DNA from: Cytophagales bacterium WSM2-2
GTDB lineage: Bacteria > Bacteroidota > Bacteroidia > Cytophagales > Cyclobacteriaceae
Direction of reading: 5' to 3'
DNA length: 64,000 nucleotides
Assembly: GCA_015472025.1 (NCBI GenBank)
Contig: BNHL01000001.1
Span: 1,178,001-1,242,000 of the forward strand
The translations under genes and the position numbers were made by a program. Shown here piece by piece: positions 8,664 to 15,888 of the stretch. Below the pieces are notes generated by a model, which was not told where the DNA came from, made no database searches, and worked only from the letters and a program-made list of their open reading frames with translations. Each line of letters begins with the position of its first letter. Within the stretch, counting starts at the first letter, position 1.

Positions 8664-9215
8664 ATGAAATACAATTTAGACTGGCTTACCCGTAAGTTCG
8701 ACAGCGGTGAGACAATCAAATACATTTTCTTTTGGGGACATTCTAAAAAAGAAAATGAATCAGTTGGAAATTTTTTATTCAGTCAGTGGTTTCCGTCACC
8801 GTTTACAGTGGAAGCTGTCGAGTACAAAACCTGTGAACATTGGATGATGGCTCACAAGGCTCAATTATTCCATGACCATGAGGCTTTGGAGAGAATTCTT
8901 AAAGCTAACACACCTGCTGAAGCCAAAAAAATCGGGCGTGAGGTAAAGAATTTCGATCCAAAGGTATGGGACGAGAAAAAATATGAGTGCGTGACAACCG
9001 GTAACGTCCACAAATTTCGGACGAACAAATTGTTCAAAGATTACCTTCTTAACACAAATGACAGAGTTCTGGTGGAAGCCAGTCCAGTAGATTTCGTCTG
9101 GGGTATTGGTTTGTCGAAAGACACTCATCTTATCGAGAACCCTCACACCTGGAAAGGATCTAACCTGCTTGGATTTGCCTTGATGGAAGCGAGAGACATC
9201 CTTAGAAACGACTAA
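8664..9215 (+). CDS. NADAR family N-glycosidase (YbiA-like)
   Basis: The 183-residue protein carries the NADAR fold signatures: FFWGHSKKENESVGNFLFSQWFPSPF near residues 22-48, the catalytic-region TCEHWMMAHKAQLF, and a C-terminal WGIGL plus NLLGFALMEAR. NADAR/RibX/YbiA proteins cleave N-glycosidic bonds, in riboflavin intermediates (YbiA) or in ADP-ribose on nucleobases in some phage-defence-linked members; the substrate of this one cannot be decided from sequence. It is coupled to YitT with a two-base gap. The TAA stop is also the first stem base-pairs of the terminator hairpin. Confidence 0.88.
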   Translation: MKYNLDWLTRKFDSGETIKYIFFWGHSKKENESVGNFLFSQWFPSPFTVEAVEYKTCEHWMMAHKAQLFHDHEALERILKANTPAEAKKIGREVKNFDPKVWDEKKYECVTTGNVHKFRTNKLFKDYLLNTNDRVLVEASPVDFVWGIGLSKDTHLIENPHTWKGSNLLGFALMEARDILRND

Positions 9216-9263
9216 TCCACTTACCGGAAGCTGTTGGCCGCCAATAAGTGGATTAGTTTTTTT
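9211..9263 (+). terminator. Rho-independent terminator after the NADAR gene
   Basis: A 13-bp perfect stem (9211-9223 with 9245-9257) encloses a 21-base loop and is followed by a run of seven T. The stem begins inside the NADAR stop codon. The T-run is only on the plus strand, so it serves YitT-NADAR rather than the convergent T9SS gene. A near-identical hairpin recurs at 12563. Confidence 0.8.
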
Positions 9264-9325
9264 GAGTCAATGTCAATTCACCTTTATCATCTTCTTGGTT
9301 TGTTTAACATTTTCAAAATGGGCAT
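9214..9325. repeat. Direct repeat copy A: hairpin plus T9SS gene tail
   Basis: About 112 bases, comprising a terminator-like hairpin, its conserved loop and the last 17 codons of the T9SS gene, are repeated in the same orientation at 12563-12682. Aligned by eye, the loop (GGAAGCTGTTGGCCGCC) is identical and the coding part differs at only a few bases. The two copies bracket the whole 985-residue gene. Confidence 0.75.
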
Positions 9326-12230
9326 TCAGGAAATACAACCCTGCTTTTACTTCCGCTCCATCATTATTTGACCCGTTCCATTCAATATTGTTTTTGCCTG
9401 CCGGATAAGTACTTTCGATTACCCTGATGACCCTGCCTAATTCATCCATGATCTCAAATCTAACTTTTCCACTTTGAGGTAAGTTGAAGCTGATCTCCGT
9501 CTTCTTTGAAAAAGAATTCGGGTAGTTCTGATACAATTCAAATTCTGCTAAATGTTCTTCGCCCCATTCCACATGGTAAGGAACAGTTTTGAGGTCTTTA
9601 TCATACACAGCAATGCTAGTGGCTCTCCCGGTGATATCGATATCCTTGTAGCCTGCTGTTTCATCTATCTTTCTGAATTGAATAACAAATAAATTATCAT
9701 TGCTGTTCAAGCTTTTACTCTGGCCATTGAGATCATCCCATACTGTCGTTAATATTCCATTCTGCGTATTCTTAGTTCCAAAACTACCCTCCGTATTTTT
9801 TGAGAGCACATCGATATATTCAAGCTTATTCATATCCCATGAAACCGTGAACTGGTAAGCCGAAATATTATTGAAATCCCTTACACGAATTGGTATTTCT
9901 ATAATATTGCTGGTACCCGTCTCTTTGTCAATAACGAAAGTAATTCCGTTACCTGCACCTATCCTTCCTTGTTGAGTATTGTCCCTACTGTCATTTACAT
10001 CACCTAATTTTATTCCAATGAAATCCTGATTAATCTGACCATCAACTTGAGTTAAGCTTACTGATTGATCATAGGGAAATGGGTTTGCTGAATCGGTGAA
10101 GAAAAAATCGCTTGGAACAAAGGCCCATTGCCTGTTGCCGGGGAAACTGGTATTAATTCCTAATATCAGTGCCTGTATATAGATAATGTCTAGTGTGCTT
10201 ACTGTAGCGCTATTGTTCACATCAGCAGCAATGATCTCATAAGGGCCATTCAGAGGTTGTACCCCAAGCAGGTGCCTACGTAAAGAGGCTACATCCTGCA
10301 CATCAATTCCATTTATTGGGTTAGGGTCATTTGTTTTGACAGGCGTAATAGTATAGTTGACTCCTGCCGGGCCTGTTAGTACATAGCTCCCTGAACTGTT
10401 GGTTGATGTACTTTGTGGGGTTAAACTATTCAGCGTAACAGTTACATTTTGTACACCTTGGTCATTGGGATATACTACCCTTCCCGTAATCGTCAAATCA
10501 GTGTCGATGGTCAATTTGCCTGAGCTTGTCGTTACGTTGACATTGTTAAAGTTATTGTCGATGACTTCAATCGGCAACGGATTTCCGTCAATCGTGATGT
10601 TGGTTATATCACCATAATTTCCAGTAAGCTTAAATCGTAAGGCAACGATTGCTCCACCATCTGCTAACGTCTTCCCCGTCAGGCTGGGATCGGACCATGA
10701 CATCGTAAGTTGTCCTACGTTTGCATTTGTAGTTCCGAAAGAGCTGACGTCAAGTCCATTTAGTCCAAATGATTCTACATCAACAAATGTCACTACTGAT
10801 GGATCCCAGTTCACCGAAAATTGATTTCCAACGATGTTATTAAATGCACTCGTTTGAATTGGTACCAACACATCTGAGTTTTTTGCTCCATGAGCATCGG
10901 ATGTAAATAAAGTAAATAAGGTTGGGTCAGAATATTTTAGTACCAGGCCGGATTTTGGATTATTTACCTTGCTTCCAGCAATGATTATGCTTTGCCCATT
11001 TCTAATTAGTTGACTCGGTGTATCATCGGAACTACTATAAGCACCATTCCATAGCAGGGCTCCAGTGCCGTCAAATTTTAATATCCTGTAATTCCAGGCC
11101 CCTGTCGAAATCTTATTTGAAGAGGAGGCCACGAAGAAGTTTCCAAGGTTATCCGCGACAATCCCTGATGGAAAGTCAAAATCCCAAAAGTGGTCCACCG
11201 TTACTAATTTCTGGGTTCCTCCTGAATCGAACTTCCAAATTCCGATGTCCCAATTCAAACTTGTTTGCACAACTACGCCTGTCAAATAAGAATTGCCCGA
11301 ATTGTCAACTTCTAAATGAGCCACAGTATTTGTCATTGGCATTAAGTAGTTCCCCCAATTCTTTTGCCACAACTGCGCTCCCTGGCTATTATATTTTGCG
11401 ATAAAATAGGAGTAGTGATCAGGTCTGAAAGTGCTCGCGTTAATTTGGTCTGTTGAGTTTCCTGAAATAAAAACATTTCCACTCTTATCAACCTTTACTT
11501 CCCAGGCCGATGATCCAAACCAGGAATTTGAATACTGAGCTGACCACATTAGCACTCCGGAGCTACTGAATTTAGCAACCGTAGCAACGGAGGTAGCCCC
11601 CGATGCAACGAATTTTGTACTCGAACCTGTAACATAAATATTGCCGTTGTCAACCACTAAGTCCCAGAGCTGATCTCCACTGCCACCATTATAAGTGGAG
11701 AGCCAAAGTTGGTTTCCGTTTTTGTCGTATTTAATTATGAGAAAATCAGAATTCTGTCCATTTTTTGTGGTCCTTCCCGCTACAATAATATTATCGTTTT
11801 GATCAACCGCAACGGCATGCGCTATATCAGCAGTACCGGAATTATAGGTTTTCGTCCATAATAAGCTTCCATCTTTGCTGACCTTTGCAGTAACGCAATA
11901 AAAATTTACATTGTTATATACAGTGGAGGTCACTACTACATTTCCAGCGTTGTCCGTGGCTATTAGTTTTTTATAAGCATAGCCTTTATAGTTGCTGTTC
12001 TGAAATTGGCTTATTGCTACAGTCTCCCACAATATGTTACCTGATGGATTTATTTTACTCAATTTGCCTGTTTGGGATAAGAAAAAAGTGTTCCCAAAAG
12101 CATCCTGAGTAGCGGACAAACAACTATAGTCCAATGCGGCTTCCCAACTCAAAGTTGGTTGTGCTGTCGCTATAAAGACGAGACAGTTGATTAACAGAAG
12201 ACAAATAAGGCATCGGTAAATATGTTTCAT
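9273..12230 (-). CDS. T9SS-exported protein with beta-propeller, two cohesin-like and dockerin-like segments
   Basis: The 985-residue protein has a Sec signal (residues 1-23, ending ATAQ). Residues 25-430 are repeated blades of the SBBP type, each with a pattern like KYDKNGNQLW...NIYVTGSS. Residues 440-575 look like a cohesin (VNWDPSVVTFVDVES). A carboxypeptidase-regulatory-like Ig domain follows (ITGRVVYPNDQG), then a dockerin-like pair near residues 640-700 (DVQDVASLRRHLLG, AADVNNSATVSTLDII). A second cohesin-like domain (FTVSWDMNKLEYIDV) and a T9SS type A sorting domain with the usual NYPNSF and GLYFLN motifs close the protein. It is expected at the outer surface or secreted. Function is not predictable beyond adhesion or scaffolding. 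Confidence 0.85.
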   Translation of the reverse strand: MKHIYRCLICLLLINCLVFIATAQPTLSWEAALDYSCLSATQDAFGNTFFLSQTGKLSKINPSGNILWETVAISQFQNSNYKGYAYKKLIATDNAGNVVVTSTVYNNVNFYCVTAKVSKDGSLLWTKTYNSGTADIAHAVAVDQNDNIIVAGRTTKNGQNSDFLIIKYDKNGNQLWLSTYNGGSGDQLWDLVVDNGNIYVTGSSTKFVASGATSVATVAKFSSSGVLMWSAQYSNSWFGSSAWEVKVDKSGNVFISGNSTDQINASTFRPDHYSYFIAKYNSQGAQLWQKNWGNYLMPMTNTVAHLEVDNSGNSYLTGVVVQTSLNWDIGIWKFDSGGTQKLVTVDHFWDFDFPSGIVADNLGNFFVASSSNKISTGAWNYRILKFDGTGALLWNGAYSSSDDTPSQLIRNGQSIIIAGSKVNNPKSGLVLKYSDPTLFTLFTSDAHGAKNSDVLVPIQTSAFNNIVGNQFSVNWDPSVVTFVDVESFGLNGLDVSSFGTTNANVGQLTMSWSDPSLTGKTLADGGAIVALRFKLTGNYGDITNITIDGNPLPIEVIDNNFNNVNVTTSSGKLTIDTDLTITGRVVYPNDQGVQNVTVTLNSLTPQSTSTNSSGSYVLTGPAGVNYTITPVKTNDPNPINGIDVQDVASLRRHLLGVQPLNGPYEIIAADVNNSATVSTLDIIYIQALILGINTSFPGNRQWAFVPSDFFFTDSANPFPYDQSVSLTQVDGQINQDFIGIKLGDVNDSRDNTQQGRIGAGNGITFVIDKETGTSNIIEIPIRVRDFNNISAYQFTVSWDMNKLEYIDVLSKNTEGSFGTKNTQNGILTTVWDDLNGQSKSLNSNDNLFVIQFRKIDETAGYKDIDITGRATSIAVYDKDLKTVPYHVEWGEEHLAEFELYQNYPNSFSKKTEISFNLPQSGKVRFEIMDELGRVIRVIESTYPAGKNNIEWNGSNNDGAEVKAGLYFLNAHFENVKQTKKMIKVN

Positions 12231-12231
12231 A

Positions 12232-12265
12232 GTAAGTTGTTTAAGTACTTAATCGGACAACTTAC
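12232..12265. repeat. Inverted repeat adjoining the T9SS start codon
   Basis: GTAAGTTGT (12232-12240) pairs perfectly with ACAACTTAC (12257-12265), and a palindrome TTAAGTACTTAA fills part of the loop. In the transcript the hairpin would end one base before the ATG at 12230. It may control translation or bind a regulator. Confidence 0.6.
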
Positions 12266-12287
12266 CCCTTATATTCCGTACTCGTTA

Positions 12288-12350
12288 CATTCATTTAATG
12301 ATTGACCGCATTCATTTAGTGATTGACAGTATTCCCTTATCAATTGACAA
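12288..12350. repeat. Three 21-bp imperfect tandem repeats upstream of the T9SS gene
   Basis: Units start at 12288, 12309 and 12330, each exactly 21 bases with ATTGAC near its end. The first two differ at three positions; the third is more diverged. The 21-base period equals two helical turns, so bound proteins would sit on one DNA face, as for LytTR-type regulators. The block lies 58-120 bases before the start codon. Confidence 0.7.
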
Positions 12351-12352
12351 GT

Positions 12353-12367
12353 GTACTTATTAAGTAC
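12353..12367. repeat. Palindrome GTACTTA-T-TAAGTAC
   Basis: A perfect 7-bp inverted repeat with a single central base, next to the third tandem repeat. It shares the AAGTACTT core with the palindrome inside the start-proximal hairpin at 12241-12252. From 12368 to 12562 I see nothing recognisable. Confidence 0.5.
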
Positions 12368-12562
12368 CCTAGATTTTGGGTTACTTTCGACAAAAAAGAA
12401 ATATTAGCCTAGTCTAAAGGCTGTGATGACATATTGATTGGATCAGTGGAAACCAAACATCCACCGCCAGATCTGGTAACCCGTTATCAATTTGGGTACT
12501 ACTACTGCTGACTATCGTTTATGGAGGAAAAACTTCTGCAAGATGAAGTGTTCTTATAGACA

Positions 12563-12682
12563 AATCCACTTACTGGAAGCTGTTGGCCGCCAATAAGCGG
12601 ATTAGATTTTTTTCGAATCTTTAGATCAATTGACTTTGATCATCTTCTTGGTCTGTTTAACATTTTCAAAGTAGGCGTAGTC
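12563..12682 (-). pseudogene. Direct repeat copy B: remnant of a second T9SS gene tail with its hairpin
   Basis: Bases 12626-12682 read on the minus strand as AYFENVKQTKKMIKVN followed by TGA, nearly the same last residues as the neighbouring T9SS protein (AHFENVKQTKKMIKVN). Upstream of this the frame no longer resembles a sorting domain. The adjoining hairpin (12563-12572 with 12594-12603) and its loop match the one after the intact gene. This is most simply the leftover 3' end of a tandem paralogue that was deleted. The hairpin has a T-run on the plus strand and may still act as a terminator. Confidence 0.75.
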
Positions 12683-12758
12683 TTTAATAGTAAATGAACC
12701 CACGATGGGCGTCAAATCCACTAGCTTTACGCAAAAAGGTTGCAGAACTTACATCAAT

Positions 12759-13013
12759 ATGACAATCAAGTGTCCCACTGGAAAGCGAGCCTACCCGACT
12801 GAAATCCTGGCCGAAGAAGCATTGGTTGACGCACACAGTCAAAATCAATATTCGGGTACCGGGCCTGTTGCAGTATATCGCTGTGATGAATGCGGATACT
12901 TTCATTTTACATCCAAAGGCAAAATGAATGAACGCCTTGCCCAATTGATCGCAAGCGGCAAAATAAAGCTCCAGCAGCAAGGTGCTGATTGGGAGCGTAA
13001 ATTGAAGAAGTGA
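12759..13013 (+). CDS. Small conserved protein with zinc-ribbon-like Cys pattern
   Basis: The ATG at 12759 gives 84 residues starting MTIKCPTGKRAYPTEILAEE; an upstream in-frame ATG at 12705 would read through the repeat-derived sequence and is less likely. One Cys near the start (IKCPTGK) and a CDECG motif followed by FHFTSKG near residue 45 suggest a small metal-binding or nucleic-acid-binding protein of a type widespread in Bacteroidota. The C-terminal half is helical and Lys-rich. The stop overlaps a possible GTG start of the next gene. No function is known to me. Confidence 0.7.
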   Translation: MTIKCPTGKRAYPTEILAEEALVDAHSQNQYSGTGPVAVYRCDECGYFHFTSKGKMNERLAQLIASGKIKLQQQGADWERKLKK

Positions 13014-13020
13014 AAGCGTT

Positions 13021-13028
13021 TATCTTTG
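13021..13028 (+). promoter_or_regulatory. Candidate -7 element for the 13049 gene
   Basis: TATCTTTG matches the TAnnTTTG consensus exactly and lies 20 bases before an ATG at 13049. The nearest TTG is only 16 bases upstream, shorter than usual. It favours 13049 rather than the GTG at 13010 as the start of the next gene. Confidence 0.4.
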
Positions 13029-13048
13029 CAACATTAAGCTTAACTCAA

Positions 13049-13423
13049 ATGGTCAACCGCTACGCTGGAGAAATTCACATCAACCCGATCCGCATCTTAA
13101 GAAATGACGACTTCAACAATGATGGTCACATTAAAGACATTGAGGTCACACTCAGTCAAACGATAGAACTGAATCAAAAAATTTCGCAACAACTTCAAGG
13201 CCTCAAAAAATGGATTGCTGCAAAGAAAATTTCAGGAGTCCAGTTTCACTTTGCCGATGGCGGATACATTAGTGTTAAAGGGTTGCCAGATCATCAATTA
13301 AAAGAATTAGCTGGAGATGGCCTTATTGAGTTGTTCGATTTTGCAACTGAAAAAGACTGGGTAAAGCGGCACGGTCCTCAATTTGGCCTTATTTGGGAAA
13401 ACGGTAGAGCTGTTGAAATCTGA
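13049..13423 (+). CDS. Hypothetical protein of 124 residues
   Basis: The frame opens at a GTG (13010, overlapping the previous stop) but the ATG at 13049 is preferred because a -7 promoter element lies between them. The product (MVNRYAGEIHINPIRI...) is hydrophilic, with a long helix around residues 45-65 (LNQKISQQLQGLKKWIAAKK) flanked by probable beta segments (SGVQFHFADGGYISVKG). No signal peptide, membrane segment or known motif was seen. It lies between a small Cys-pattern protein and a GreA-like protein on the same strand. Function unknown. Confidence 0.6.
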   Translation: MVNRYAGEIHINPIRILRNDDFNNDGHIKDIEVTLSQTIELNQKISQQLQGLKKWIAAKKISGVQFHFADGGYISVKGLPDHQLKELAGDGLIELFDFATEKDWVKRHGPQFGLIWENGRAVEI

Positions 13424-13431
13424 GTTGGCAT

Positions 13432-13890
13432 ATGAACTCTTTGGAGCTAAAGAAACACCTGCACTCCTTGTGTGCTTCATTCGTGCAAAAGCGAATTGAT
13501 GAGGCTAAGCATGCGATGGACGCGGCACAAGAATCAGCCAACGCGGAAGAAAAAAGCAGTGCTGGTGACAAATACGAAACCGGTCGCGCCATGGCACAAA
13601 TTGCCCGGGACCAGGCTGCTCAGCAATTAGATGAAGCTCTCAAGTTAAAAAAAGTGCTTGACCAGATAAATCCATCTCAGGCATATACAAAAATTGGTCT
13701 GGGAAGTTTAGTAATCACAGGCAGCCAGCGATTTTATATTTCTATCAGTGCCGGAAAACTGGAAGCTGACGGGAAGGAATATTTTGCGATATCACCGCAA
13801 TCTCCCATTGGCAGACTTTTGCTCAACCGGGAGATACATGATGTTGTTTCTTTTCAAAATCACAAGCACACGATCATCGAAATTCACTGA
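13432..13890 (+). CDS. GreA/GreB C-terminal-domain-like protein
   Basis: The 152-residue protein has an N-terminal helical hairpin (residues 1-75, with AEEKSSAGDKYETGRAMAQIARD, the same EKSSAGDKxETGRAMxQ pattern that Gre-like proteins of Bacteroidota show), then a small beta domain with GSLVITGSQRFYISISAG and the GreA-type SPIGRLLLNREIHDVVSF. GreA-family proteins bind the RNA polymerase secondary channel. The usual acidic pair at the coiled-coil tip is not obvious here, so it may modulate polymerase without cleaving. Such proteins are sometimes mis-annotated as 3-oxoacyl-ACP synthase. It starts eight bases after the previous gene's stop. Confidence 0.7.
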   Translation: MNSLELKKHLHSLCASFVQKRIDEAKHAMDAAQESANAEEKSSAGDKYETGRAMAQIARDQAAQQLDEALKLKKVLDQINPSQAYTKIGLGSLVITGSQRFYISISAGKLEADGKEYFAISPQSPIGRLLLNREIHDVVSFQNHKHTIIEIH

Positions 13891-13980
13891 ATTTGGATAT
13901 CAGCCTCCCCCAGAATAGATGAATTACAATTCAATCATTTGAAAGCATCCGAAAGTTCACCTACTTCCGGTTTGAATGAT

Positions 13981-14700
13981 ATGAAGAAAATAGTCTATTC
14001 AGCTGTCTTGATCGTTTTGCTCTCTTGCGAATACGATGACCTCACTCCGGTATGCTACCTTGCCTCAGAGTTGACAATCAGCAATTCCATTTTCTATAGT
14101 TATAATAACCGAAACCAATTAGTCACTTACAATGCTCCATCTGTTATCTCCAGTGTTTTGACGTATGATAATTCCGGAAGGATCATTCGTGAATTGGATA
14201 ATGGTGATCTTGACATCAGGTATCAGTACGACTCTCATGGCAATCTGATTCTCTGGTCGCAGTCCATAGACGGATACCCCTATCTCAGCGCTCAATCAAA
14301 ATTTTTTTACAATGCCGCCGGTCAGGATACGCTCCAGCAGTATTTCAGATTTGATGTAGCCACCAACGATTTTTACTTATGGAAATTTATTCGTCTGAAC
14401 TACTCTTCACCGCACGGTCATAACTATTCTGAAAAAAGGGGCTATTGGGCAACTGGAGATTTGGCGTATGCCGAGAATTTTCTTTGGGACAATCATCCCA
14501 ACCCATACCTAAAAAATGCTTTTTTCAAAAATGAAATGCCTCCAACTAACAATATTGTGAGGTATACTTATACACTGACAGGCGGACAGCCACAGGTGAC
14601 TGAATACACTTATACTTATAATCACAAGGGATTTCCGGTCGCGAAGGCAATTGTTGGATACGCGACCATTGCAACCTATACTTACACCAATTGCAATTAG
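13981..14700 (+). CDS. Lipoprotein with YD-repeat-like segments
   Basis: The ATG at 13981 places a lipoprotein signal at the start (IVLLSC, Cys18) and excludes a 42-base upstream extension. The residues after the Cys are EYDD, an acidic stretch typical of the signal that sends Bacteroidota lipoproteins to the cell surface. The mature 222 residues contain tyrosine-rich repeated strands such as LTYDNSGRIIREL and IRYQYDSHGNLILW, as in RHS/YD-repeat proteins. It is unlike full Rhs toxins in size and has no toxin domain. Probably a surface protein of unknown role. The leucine operon converges on it. Confidence 0.75.
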   Translation: MKKIVYSAVLIVLLSCEYDDLTPVCYLASELTISNSIFYSYNNRNQLVTYNAPSVISSVLTYDNSGRIIRELDNGDLDIRYQYDSHGNLILWSQSIDGYPYLSAQSKFFYNAAGQDTLQQYFRFDVATNDFYLWKFIRLNYSSPHGHNYSEKRGYWATGDLAYAENFLWDNHPNPYLKNAFFKNEMPPTNNIVRYTYTLTGGQPQVTEYTYTYNHKGFPVAKAIVGYATIATYTYTNCN

Positions 14701-14712
14701 ATCTTACCGACT

Positions 14713-15873
14713 CTATTTCGTCAGAACAGGCACGTTGACTACGAGCATCAGAAGGTCCTCGTCTTTTACTTCTTTTTTCTCATCGGCAACCAGCAAAAAA
14801 TTTTCGTAGAGCGTGTTAAGTTCTTCGCCCTCCAGTTGATGACCCAGCAATGACAACCGGTGTTTCAGTGCTGCGCGGCCACTGCGAGCGGTGAGCACAA
14901 TAGACGATGAGGGAACCCCAACCTGCGAAGGGTTGATGATCTCATAATTCTCAGCATGTTTCAAAAAACCATCCTGATGTATTCCAGAAGAATGTGCGAA
15001 AGCATTGGCACCGACAATAGCCTTATTGGCCTGCACGGGCATGTGCATCATTCCTGAAACCAACTTGCTGATACCATAGATTTTCTCTGGTTTGATACCT
15101 GTGACAAAACCCATGTCTTTATGAACCTCAAAAATCATTGCAACTTCTTCAAGTGAAGTATTTCCAGCCCGTTCACCGATGCCGTTGATTGTGACTTCCA
15201 CTTGTCTTGCCCCATTAATAACGCCACTCACCGTGTTGGCCGTAGCTAATCCAAGATCGTTGTGGCAATGCACCGATATAGTAGCCTTTGTGATGTTGCT
15301 TACGTTTTCGAACAAGTAATTAATTCTCTTTCCATACAAGTGTGGGAGACAATAGCCTGTAGTGTCCGGAATATTTACCACATCAGCACCTGCCTCGATC
15401 ACCGCTTGTGTCATTTGCGCCAGGAAAGCAAGGTCAGCACGGCCCGCGTCCTCCGCATAAAATTCAACTTCAAAACCTTTGCTCTTTGCATAACGAACAG
15501 CCCATACACCTTGCTCTAAAACCTGTTCGCGTGTAGACTTGAACTTGTTTTTAATGTGAACATCGCTCGATCCAATGCCCGTATGAATTCTTCCCCGTTT
15601 GGCATATCGCAAAGCCTCACCAGCCACATCGATATCTTCTTTTTTTGCGCGCGTTAATCCGCAAACGACCGGCTCTTTTACCGCTTTGGAAATTTCAACT
15701 ACCGAGAGAAAATCGCCCGGACTGGAAATAGGAAAGCCGGCTTCAATCACATCAACGCCCAAAGACTCAAGCTCGCGAGCAATCACAATTTTTTCTTCTG
15801 TCTTCAACTGACAGCCGGGTACCTGCTCACCATCGCGAAGAGTTGTATCGAAAATTTGAATTCGTTGGCTCAT
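14713..15873 (-). CDS. leuA: 2-isopropylmalate synthase (short form)
   Basis: The 386-residue enzyme condenses acetyl-CoA with 2-oxoisovalerate, the first committed step to leucine. It shows the HMGL-like signature near the start ([13 protein letters not shown]), the metal-binding HCHNDLGLA near residue 205, and [15 protein letters not shown]. It is about 110 residues shorter than the E. coli enzyme and lacks the C-terminal leucine-binding regulatory domain, so feedback inhibition by leucine through that domain is not expected. It is the last gene of leuC-leuD-leuB-leuA, 15 bases after leuB. Homocitrate or citramalate synthase are alternatives, made unlikely by the operon. Confidence 0.9.
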   Translation of the reverse strand: MSQRIQIFDTTLRDGEQVPGCQLKTEEKIVIARELESLGVDVIEAGFPISSPGDFLSVVEISKAVKEPVVCGLTRAKKEDIDVAGEALRYAKRGRIHTGIGSSDVHIKNKFKSTREQVLEQGVWAVRYAKSKGFEVEFYAEDAGRADLAFLAQMTQAVIEAGADVVNIPDTTGYCLPHLYGKRINYLFENVSNITKATISVHCHNDLGLATANTVSGVINGARQVEVTINGIGERAGNTSLEEVAMIFEVHKDMGFVTGIKPEKIYGISKLVSGMMHMPVQANKAIVGANAFAHSSGIHQDGFLKHAENYEIINPSQVGVPSSSIVLTARSGRAALKHRLSLLGHQLEGEELNTLYENFLLVADEKKEVKDEDLLMLVVNVPVLTK

Positions 15874-15888
15874 AGTTTCATTTTCAAA

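Noticed and set aside
12563-12682. Hairpin-plus-tail repeats considered as an insertion sequence or REP element
   Set aside because: No transposase, terminal repeats or target-site duplication is seen, and part of the repeat encodes the sorting-domain end, so duplication of a gene end fits better.
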